Positions 57,785-64,000 of a DNA stretch of 64,000 nucleotides are shown one piece after another. The number at the start of each line of letters is the position of its first letter. The first letter of the stretch is position 1. The notes beneath the pieces were generated by a model that worked only from the letters and a program-made list of their open reading frames with translations, was not told the DNA's origin and ran no database searches. Origin of the DNA: Phycisphaerae bacterium (GTDB lineage: Bacteria; Planctomycetota; Phycisphaerae; UBA1845); the NCBI GenBank assembly GCA_029260075.1, contig JAJDDY010000084.1, forward strand, positions 1-64,000, given 5' to 3'. The position numbers and the translations under genes are program-made.

Positions 57785-60421
57785 TCAGTTACATGGCGCC
57801 TGCACGAATACGAATGGGTAACCGAGTCCGCGGAACGCATCGATCATCAGCGAAATGTCCGTGATGCCGACGACTTGGTCGGGCTCGTCCGGGCTCAGAT
57901 CGACCCGAGCCTTGATTGGCGATCCTGGAAGATTGGAAAACTTGTCCAGCCCAGCCACGACGTCTCCGGTTATGTCAGCACTGAAGTTCGGCGGCGTCCA
58001 CTCACCGGTGTTCGAATCGAACAGCCCGACCGCATCACCAAACTGGCTCATCGTGACCGTGAGCGGCACCGACAGGCCGTTGGCGCCCGTCAGCCCACAG
58101 CTCATGTCGGCGACCTGAACGTCGTATCGCGCGCCGGGTATGATCACGGAGTGATAGACGTGTACGGTTCCCATCGCACCCCAATCAGCGAAGACGGGAT
58201 TGCACGTTAGGGTGGCGGCTTTGAAGTTTGAAAAGCCAGCTTCCGGAGCGACCGCCCCACTGTTCTCGCTCACGTCGATCGGGGAAGATACCCACATGGT
58301 CGTTCCGTTTAGTGCGCTGAACGAACCTGGAAGATCGACCAAAGTAACGCTAATGGCCAGCATGGATCCGGGAGACCCAGTGTCCAGCGTCAGGTAGCGG
58401 TTCTTGGCGACCGGGCTGTTGCCTTCAGTCGGCGGCGCGGGCGGCGTGCAGAATCCGGAGACGGCGAAAAAGACGTTGTCCACGCCTTCGACCTTGATAC
58501 TCGCCGAATCACCGTTTAGATTGGGGATCGAGACTGTTTCACTACCGTCGTTCGGCGTGCTGGCTGCGAGCGTGACGGGGAAGGTATTGCCGCCGTCGGT
58601 CGACATCAGAATATTGACCAGCGGCGCGTTGACGGGTGGGTTGGCCGTTCCGGCGACCGCCCACATGATCTGGGCTGGACCGCTCACCGAAATCGCATCG
58701 ATCGGCGCCGTGATTCGAAACGGTCCCGAACCGGCATCCACCGTAACAAGTCGTTCGTCAGAATCCACGCCGCCACCGCCGGCGCGGTTGTCGCGCACCG
58801 TGACCCGAAACCTCATCGTGCGGTTGGTTGCGGGCAGTTTTTCGTCGTCGGTCGACACGCCGGATATGATGTTCGAAAGTCGTGGAAACGTTCGCGATGA
58901 ATCGGTCGTCGGGTTGAACGACCGAAAGAGCGGGATGCTTCCGTCGTCCGGCGCTTCAAGCGTTGCGGCAGGACCAAGGTCGCGCTCTTCCCAGCCATAG
59001 GTCAAAACGTCCGGGTCAACGTCGCTTCCGGTGGCTGTCAGGACGAACGGTGTGCTGCGCGGAATCGTCACATCGAGGCCAGCGTCAACGACCGGTGGCG
59101 TATTGCCGGTCGACGTGATCACCGGACAGATTCCGCCATTGCCGAACGTGACGTGGTTGCGGATTTGGTCGTAACTGATCGAGTGGAAATAGGGGTCGCT
59201 GTTCGGTTGAAGGTTGTCAGCGCCGCATATGCCCGCATAGGCTTGTATTGTTGAGCCGCTTCCCGGCTCGTACGCCGCCGACCCGGATCGATTCCCTCCC
59301 CCGCAGCTGGACCTGACGCCGTTGAACGTGTGGAGCCCGCCGAACTGGTGTCCCATTTCGTGGGCGACGAAGTCGACGTAGAACGGATCGCCGATCGGAG
59401 CAAACAGGCCCGTAACGCCGAAGGCCTTCCCGCTTGTGCAGATCACGCTGAGTGAAGCCACGCCGCCACCGCCCGTGCTGAACACGTGTCCGACGTCGTA
59501 GTTACTCAGGCCGATGATGTTGTTGATCGTGGTTCGGTTTTGACTCAGCATCGCGCCGCCGTTGTTGTTCGAATACGGATCGGTCGATGAGTTCGTGAAG
59601 ACAAGTTGGTCGTTGTTGGCGACGAGCACCATGCGGACGGCCACCTCTATCTCGTAAATTCCGGTGACGCGATTGATCGCGGTGACGATCGCCGCCATCC
59701 CAGCCGCAACCGTACCACCATGAAACTGAGTGTATTCGCCTGTCGCAGCTACGGCCAGTCGGTACGTGCGCAGATCACCGCCGGATGGTAACACGGCCGA
59801 CACTGAGGCGACGCCATTGTTGGGCGGGGCGGGGGCGAGCGGGTTCGGAACGATCGTGCATGCGGGTCTGGCGCCAGCCGCTCGGAAATCACGCTTGTAG
59901 TAGGTGGCGTGAACCGTGTCGTTCCCACGAAATCGTGGGTCGACATACACCGCGCCGCGCGGCGAAAGAATCTGCGCGTGAAACCCCGTCGGGGTAATAT
60001 CGAAGCGAGCGGTTGCAGCCGGATCATCGATTCCCTGTCCGACGTACGTCTTGATTTCAGGATACTTCGCGGCCAACGCCGGCGCCATCACCGGCGCCTC
60101 GGCGATGCGAAATCGTTCGATGCGGCCGTCCGGCATGGGCACTTGCAAGATTGCTGTGGAATCCGCGACGGCCACCGTCGATTCGGCCGGCGCATTCGAC
60201 AGCGTCAGCGCCATCGCGTCGCGATCGAGCAACGCCGTCTCAAACACCGCTGGTTCAATCCACGACGTTTGCGTCTGCTGAGTCGAGGCCGCTTCGACGG
60301 GAAACGTCCACGGACCGGCGTTGGCGGCCGGTGCATCGCTACGCTGACCAACTGCTGAAGGCAGTACGACAAGAACGCCAAGAGCGGCGACGATTGTTGA
60401 GTTCTTGAGTCTGATATTCAT
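57785..60421 (-). CDS. Secreted zinc metalloprotease (reprolysin-like) with the shared C-terminal module
   Basis: 878 residues. Signal peptide (MNIRLKNSTIVAALGVLVVL then PSAVGQ), a propeptide-like N-terminal region, then a metzincin catalytic domain with HEMGHQFGGLH (His354, His358, His364 as zinc ligands, Glu355 catalytic). A beta-sandwich domain follows (about 450-540, TPPVVDAGLDVTIPRSTPFV) and another (about 560-660, FRITAPIDAISVSG). The last ~210 residues (58417-57788) are the module also found at the end of the giant protein. Members of this group digest extracellular proteins. Transcription runs toward the family A element at 57591. Confidence 0.9.
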   Translation of the reverse strand: MNIRLKNSTIVAALGVLVVLPSAVGQRSDAPAANAGPWTFPVEAASTQQTQTSWIEPAVFETALLDRDAMALTLSNAPAESTVAVADSTAILQVPMPDGRIERFRIAEAPVMAPALAAKYPEIKTYVGQGIDDPAATARFDITPTGFHAQILSPRGAVYVDPRFRGNDTVHATYYKRDFRAAGARPACTIVPNPLAPAPPNNGVASVSAVLPSGGDLRTYRLAVAATGEYTQFHGGTVAAGMAAIVTAINRVTGIYEIEVAVRMVLVANNDQLVFTNSSTDPYSNNNGGAMLSQNRTTINNIIGLSNYDVGHVFSTGGGGVASLSVICTSGKAFGVTGLFAPIGDPFYVDFVAHEMGHQFGGLHTFNGVRSSCGGGNRSGSAAYEPGSGSTIQAYAGICGADNLQPNSDPYFHSISYDQIRNHVTFGNGGICPVITSTGNTPPVVDAGLDVTIPRSTPFVLTATGSDVDPDVLTYGWEERDLGPAATLEAPDDGSIPLFRSFNPTTDSSRTFPRLSNIISGVSTDDEKLPATNRTMRFRVTVRDNRAGGGGVDSDERLVTVDAGSGPFRITAPIDAISVSGPAQIMWAVAGTANPPVNAPLVNILMSTDGGNTFPVTLAASTPNDGSETVSIPNLNGDSASIKVEGVDNVFFAVSGFCTPPAPPTEGNSPVAKNRYLTLDTGSPGSMLAISVTLVDLPGSFSALNGTTMWVSSPIDVSENSGAVAPEAGFSNFKAATLTCNPVFADWGAMGTVHVYHSVIIPGARYDVQVADMSCGLTGANGLSVPLTVTMSQFGDAVGLFDSNTGEWTPPNFSADITGDVVAGLDKFSNLPGSPIKARVDLSPDEPDQVVGITDISLMIDAFRGLGYPFVFVQAPCN

Positions 60422-60751
60422 GCCGACATAGTATCAAATCGACCCCTTAATTTCCACTCTGTTCTCTTCTCGCTGTGGTGTCTCACTTCAGATTCTGCAT
60501 CTTCTATTTTGGATGCCGCTCGGGCGAACTCTCAGTACGTCATCCGTTCGACGTGGCTACGTGTTCCGCGAGTTCGCGCGTCGCGACACGAATTCAGCAT
60601 CTACCCCGACACGGTGCGCGAGATCGTAAGATTGCGTTCTTGATGGACATGCACATACCTGCAATGGACTGCGAATATGCGACGACATCCAGTGTCCGAC
60701 AGTGGCCAAGAGTGTGTCGTGGGCTTGACAGCGGGGCACGACTTATGTCAC
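60422..60751. other. Upstream region of the metalloprotease gene
   Basis: 330 bp with no convincing gene. The first 50 bp are pyrimidine-rich on the plus strand (CCACTCTGTTCTCTTCTC), i.e. purine-rich in the minus-strand leader, where a ribosome site would be expected. Confidence 0.35.
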
Positions 60752-60825
60752 TGGGCGATACAGGACTCGAACCTGTGACCTTTCGGGTGTGATCCGAACG
60801 CTCTAACCAACTGAGCTAATCGCCC
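60752..60825 (-). tRNA. tRNA-Val, anticodon CAC
   Basis: A 74-nt cloverleaf on the minus strand: acceptor GGGCGAT/ATCGCCC, D arm GCTCAGTTGGTTAGAGC, anticodon loop ATCACAC (CAC, reading GUG) on stem TTCGG/CCGAA, T loop GGTTCGAGTCC and A73. CCA is not encoded. Confidence 0.92.
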
Positions 60826-61074
60826 TGTCACGCTGATCCTATATCGGATCGCCCCGAAGTTGGCAACTTTGTCACGCCGCATGCACATCCGTTGCCCGGA
60901 GCTGCCGATCCAAGCTTGGGGCGCCACTCGTAGGAACACGTCAGGCCCCAGATACGCACCGCCCGTCGGCAGTCATCCAGGGCATTATTTCCCGGGCGCC
61001 TGCCCCTGTTGAATTCCTGGCGCAGTCGGGTATGCTGTGCGGTGTTCGCGACGTGGCGGCAAAGGAGGCTGGCG

Positions 61075-61899
61075 ATGGCGAAGCCCAAGCACGGACCTAC
61101 GCTATTTGACTATCTTCACACGAGTGAGCAGGCCGAAGATGGGACGTCCGAGGTCGCGGTGGAGGTCGCACCGGATAGACCTCAACCGAGGCGTGTCATC
61201 GCGCCCGAAGTTGATGGGCCGCAGGTAGCCATACCGGAGCCTTCGGCGTCGGTTGATCTATCGGACAGTCCGTCAGCCGTTCAGATGCACGGCGACCGGT
61301 TACGGTTTTCGCTCACAAGCGTGAGCGCCGCCGTCGTTATTTTTGCGGCGATTGCGGTCTTGTTCGGTGTGTTTGAGTTGGGCAGCAATCGTGGCGAGAT
61401 GCGCGGGTTTACGGCTGGCAAGATCGCCGGGCGTGATAGCTACACGGCGTCGACGTTGAGTGAAATCGAAACGGTTCGAAGCAGGCCGCCCGCAACGCAG
61501 GTGGTCGAGAGCTTGCTCGCCGAACCACAGGGCGCGTCTTCTTCCGACGGCGCCCGGTCGCTCGGTGCGGTTCGTAGCGGCTCGTCGACGAATCCGCAGT
61601 GGATTCGCGACTACACCTATGTGGTGGTCCAGGAGTTTCGCGCCGGTCACGAGGCAGACGCTCAGGACGCTCGCGATTTCCTCAGTCATCATGGGGTGTC
61701 AAGCGAGGTTGTCGAGTTTGGTAGTGGTGCGATTCAGTTGATCACCACGCAGGGTTTCGACCGCCGTCAAGCGACGCAACGTGGCATGGCCGAGGAGTTG
61801 CTCGCCAAGGTACACGACATTGGTGACAAATATTTCGCCGCTGGTGGCGGTTATCGTATGCAAGGTTATTTTCGCCGCCTCAAGGGCGATCAGTGGTAA
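61075..61899 (+). CDS. Single-pass membrane protein with a SPOR-like C-terminal domain
   Basis: 274 residues. A cytosolic, Pro/Ser-rich part (about 1-80) precedes one membrane helix (about 84-105, SAAVVIFAAIAVLFGVFELG). The periplasmic C-terminal region (about 180-265) fits the ~70-residue SPOR fold: YTYVVVQEFRAGHEADAQDA (first strand and helix), FLSHHGVSSEVVEFGSGAIQ (the repeat), then LITTQGFDRRQATQRGMAEE. SPOR domains bind denuded peptidoglycan. A perfect AAAGGAGG stands 6 bases before the ATG at 61075; upstream in-frame starts are unlikely. It forms an operon with the next gene, 18 bp apart. Confidence 0.75.
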   Translation: MAKPKHGPTLFDYLHTSEQAEDGTSEVAVEVAPDRPQPRRVIAPEVDGPQVAIPEPSASVDLSDSPSAVQMHGDRLRFSLTSVSAAVVIFAAIAVLFGVFELGSNRGEMRGFTAGKIAGRDSYTASTLSEIETVRSRPPATQVVESLLAEPQGASSSDGARSLGAVRSGSSTNPQWIRDYTYVVVQEFRAGHEADAQDARDFLSHHGVSSEVVEFGSGAIQLITTQGFDRRQATQRGMAEELLAKVHDIGDKYFAAGGGYRMQGYFRRLKGDQW

Positions 61900-61917
61900 C
61901 GACGGAGGAATGTAGCC

Positions 61918-62145
61918 ATGTCGGTTGATAAATCGCTAAGGGGTGCGAGCTCGCTACGGCGTCACCGTAACGTGCTAACCCGCGCGGAGCGTATTGAAAC
62001 GTTGAAGGACCTGGGGCGGTGGGAAGACGATTCGTCGCCGCTTGGGCTCCCCAAGGTCGAGAACCGCAAGGCCAAGTTGGCCAAGAAGGAAAAAGTGGTC
62101 AAGACCGACGAGTCAACCGACGCCACAGACAAGCCGAAGGAGTAG
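61918..62145 (+). CDS. PVC-type small basic protein
   Basis: 75 residues. MSVDKSLRGASSLRRHRNVL then TRAERIETLKDLGRWEDD and a LGLPKVENRK tail match the small basic protein family of Chlamydiae, Verrucomicrobia and Planctomycetes (I believe TIGR04137), for which a ribosome-related role is often assumed but not shown. GGAGG stands 9 bases upstream of the ATG. It is a clade marker for this window. The C-terminal 25 residues are Lys/Asp-rich and probably disordered. Confidence 0.9.
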   Translation: MSVDKSLRGASSLRRHRNVLTRAERIETLKDLGRWEDDSSPLGLPKVENRKAKLAKKEKVVKTDESTDATDKPKE

Positions 62146-62256
62146 TTGGGCGGTTGCGCACTTCGCTCAGTCGACCCTCGGCTCTTGCTAAGCCAACGAC
62201 GTCACCGCGCACTTCCGCCGGTGGCGTCGTTTTCTTCACGTGCGGAGGCACGACCT

Positions 62257-63372
62257 ATGGGCGGTCACCAGTTCGTCGCCAACCACGTCAAACCCCTCGG
62301 CGCGTCGGGAATCCGGCGCGTGTTCGATCTGGCTGCGTCCTGCTCGAACCCGATCAATCTGTCGATCGGTCAGCCGGATTTTCCCGTTCCGGCGAACATC
62401 AAAGACGCCATGATCGAGGCGATTCGCAACGACCACAACGACTACACCGTCACCCAGGGCATCCAACCGCTCCGCGAACGGATCGTCCGGCAGCTTCACG
62501 AAGAACTTAACTGGTCACCGGAACCGTTGGTCACGTGTGGCGTTTCCGGTGGGTTGCTCCTCGCGCTGATGGCCTGCATCAATCCGGGCGACGAAGTGCT
62601 CATGCCCGACCCATACTTTGTGTCATACAAGCACCTCGTTCACTTGGTCGGCGGGACGGCGGTTCCGGTCAGCACCTACGACGATTTCCAACCGAACCCC
62701 GACCGCTTCGCCGAAGCCGTCACCGACCGTACGAAAATCGTACTTCTGTGCTCGCCTGCCAACCCGACCGGTGTGGTCACGCGAGATGCGAACCTAGCCG
62801 CGATCGCGGAGATGGCCGAACGACACGACCTGCTCATTATCAGCGACGAGATTTACGACATGTTGGTCTACGATGGACCGGCGACAAGCATGGTTCGTTT
62901 CGCACCGGAGCGAACGGTTTTGCTTCGCGGATATGGCAAGTCGTATGCACTCACCGGTCTGCGGTTGGGCTATGCGGCTGGGCCATCCGAAGTCATCGCT
63001 CAGATGTCCAAGCTTCAGCAATACACATTCGTCTGTGCAGCGCACCCGGCCCAATACGGCGCGCTGGCGGCCATGGATACGGACATGTCCGCCGAGGTGA
63101 ACGCCTATCGCGGCAAGCGCGATCTGATCTGCAAGGAACTCGAAGATACGTTCGATTTCGTGCGGCCGTCGGGGGGATTCTATCTGTTTCTCAAGGCGCC
63201 CTCGCGCTTCGAGTCCGCTACGTCGTTCGTGGATGAAGCCATCGCACGCAACCTGCTCGTAATCCCCGGCAACGCTTTCAGCGAACGAGATACGCACTTC
63301 CGCGCTAGTTACGCCGCCTCCGACGATCAGATTCGCAAGGGATGTGACGTGTTACGCTCGATCGCAGGTTGA
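62257..63372 (+). CDS. Class I/II pyridoxal-phosphate aminotransferase
   Basis: 371 residues of the aspartate aminotransferase (fold type I) family. Landmarks: INLSIGQPDFPVP at the N-terminus, YTVTQGIQPLRERIV, VTCGVSGGLLLALMACINPG, CSPANPTGVV (Asn binding PLP O3'), IISDEIYDMLVYDG (Asp and Tyr), and the PLP lysine in LLRGYGKSYALTGLRLGY, with Arg near the C-terminus in HFRASYAAS. Substrate specificity cannot be stated; the SKxxxxxGxRxG-type motif is conserved. The ATG at 62257 has GGAGG 9 bases upstream; the frame is open to 62146 without a better start. Independent of the preceding operon or its last gene. Confidence 0.93.
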   Translation: MGGHQFVANHVKPLGASGIRRVFDLAASCSNPINLSIGQPDFPVPANIKDAMIEAIRNDHNDYTVTQGIQPLRERIVRQLHEELNWSPEPLVTCGVSGGLLLALMACINPGDEVLMPDPYFVSYKHLVHLVGGTAVPVSTYDDFQPNPDRFAEAVTDRTKIVLLCSPANPTGVVTRDANLAAIAEMAERHDLLIISDEIYDMLVYDGPATSMVRFAPERTVLLRGYGKSYALTGLRLGYAAGPSEVIAQMSKLQQYTFVCAAHPAQYGALAAMDTDMSAEVNAYRGKRDLICKELEDTFDFVRPSGGFYLFLKAPSRFESATSFVDEAIARNLLVIPGNAFSERDTHFRASYAASDDQIRKGCDVLRSIAG

Positions 63373-63450
63373 ACGGCGGATCCATCGCTCGGTCATGCGA
63401 ACAACGACTCCCCCTCGGCCAGCCTGTTGGGCGAAATCGTACAGGACGTC

Positions 63451-63585
63451 GCGACGTTTAAGAACGTGTTTCACAAGTCTTTCTCAGAGCCGCGCCCGTG
63501 AGGAAGCGGTCCGGATTCAAATGCGAAAACCGCGCCCTGACAGTCGCGCTCGGTTCGAAGCAACCCTTCTAGGACACCCTTCAAG
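63451..63585. repeat. Family D palindromic repeat
   Basis: TTTAAGAACGTGTTTCACAA at the left, CGCGCCCGTGAGGAAGCGG, a spacer, then CGCGCCCTGACAGTCGCGCT and GGTTCGAAGCAACCCTTCTA. It fills most of the gap between the aminotransferase and the last gene. Confidence 0.65.
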
Positions 63586-63656
63586 GCATGAATATCGCCG
63601 CGTCGGTGCGCAGCGCTAGAGATTGGTCGAGAACGAAAGTCTAGGGGGTGGGTCCG

Positions 63657-64000
63657 CTAGCGTGCGTGGACGTTGGCCGTCGCCGCGTCGGGCCGGCGGC
63701 TGAACTGCAGTCGGGCAAGAGTGAGCAGGACCAGGGCGAGTATCGCCAAGCCCCAATGCGAAACGGTCGGCACGGGTATGGTCACGGGAACGACGGACTC
63801 GACGAGCACGACCATGTCGGAATAGTCGTTGTCGGCCGATCCACCGAGGGGACCGCCAACCAAGCCATCCTCAAAAGCGATAATCCACTCGCCGGTAGTG
63901 AAAAGGCCAGCGGCGAACGGAAGGATTTGCAGCGTGGTGGCGTTGTTTCCTTGGAAACCCAGCGCTTGGGCTGCACCGCCGGGATTGAGTGAATCTTCGG
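63657..64000 (-). CDS. C-terminal part of a DUF4114-like protein with IPTL-CTERM-type tail (truncated by window end)
   Basis: The frame is open from the window edge to a TAG at 63657-63659. It encodes LGFQGNNATTLQILPFAAG, then EWIIAFEDGLVGGPLGG and DNDYSDMVVLVESV, the FEDG...DYxDMVV pattern of DUF4114 domains often found beside PEP-CTERM signals. It ends with IPVPTVSHWGLAILALVLLT and a basic tail (RRPD...HAR), the IPTL-CTERM sorting plan (IPxxSxWG, helix, Arg). It should be exported and processed by an exosortase-like system. The N-terminal part lies outside the window. Confidence 0.8.
   Translation of the reverse strand, partial: EDSLNPGGAAQALGFQGNNATTLQILPFAAGLFTTGEWIIAFEDGLVGGPLGGSADNDYSDMVVLVESVVPVTIPVPTVSHWGLAILALVLLTLARLQFSRRPDAATANVHAR

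Overview
The window looks like a chromosomal segment of a Planctomycetota bacterium, most likely near the Phycisphaerae. The evidence is seen in the sequence: a PVC-type small basic protein (61918-62145), a secreted cysteine-rich giant with GACC modules and dense DxNGNxxPDxCD repeats (28582-36630), a VPAPG-type PEP-CTERM protein, an IPTL-CTERM/DUF4114-like protein, an ECF sigma factor followed by a membrane protein, a Ser/Thr kinase with TPRs, and zinc-ribbon membrane proteins with the tail motif GNTSGxCPECG. Genes lie on both strands in short operons or alone. There is no phage, CRISPR array or complete insertion sequence.

Layout. 0.4-2.8 kb: ECF sigma factor overlapping a gene that fuses a multi-pass membrane region to an S33-type hydrolase. 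3-7 kb: a broken membrane-protein gene, a SEC-C protein, a K+ channel with an RCK domain and a Tat-exported DUF362 protein. 7.4-12 kb: pheS-pheT and an esterase lipoprotein with a PKD domain. 12.3-16.3 kb: an orphan NusG paralogue, a PEP-CTERM protein and typA/bipA. 16.4-21.3 kb: two tandem zinc-ribbon paralogues, an exported VOC protein, tRNA-Ala, an LpxL-like acyltransferase, a metallo-beta-lactamase-fold hydrolase and a small lipoprotein. 22-26 kb: rho, rpsO, pnp. 26.6-28.1 kb: a soluble histidine kinase and a zinc-ribbon membrane protein. 28.6-36.6 kb: the 2,682-residue secreted protein. 37-45 kb: a pseudogene, tRNA-Ser, a small secreted protein, a receptor-like Ser/Thr kinase, a HEAT-repeat protein and a zinc-knuckle-like protein. 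45-55 kb: a phosphodiesterase-like protein, then a sulfur assimilation group (sat-nrnA, a cysteine synthase fused to rhodanese, and a divergent siroheme sulfite/nitrite reductase) with a DUF547 lipoprotein and an uncharacterised gene. 55-64 kb: a DUF2062-like/AsmA-like fusion, a secreted zinc metalloprotease, tRNA-Val, a SPOR-like protein, the PVC small basic protein, an aminotransferase and a truncated DUF4114-like gene.

Intergenic space is filled with short palindromic repeats of at least four families (A-D here). Families A and B have terminal inverted repeats and sit in CTAG, which suggests MITEs moved by an IS630/Tc1-mariner type transposase. Several copies end exactly on the TAG stop codon of a gene, and one copy carries a second, 42-bp palindromic insertion flanked by a GTGA duplication.

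The most novel-looking items are (1) a ~210-residue C-terminal module shared by two otherwise unrelated secreted proteins, the giant Cys-rich protein and the metalloprotease; (2) the CTAG/stop-codon-associated MITEs and their nesting; (3) the sigma-factor-linked membrane/hydrolase fusion; and (4) the cysteine synthase-rhodanese fusion, opposite a reductase with an extra C-terminal domain and near a conserved-looking gene of unknown function. All homology statements come from reading motifs; no database search was run.
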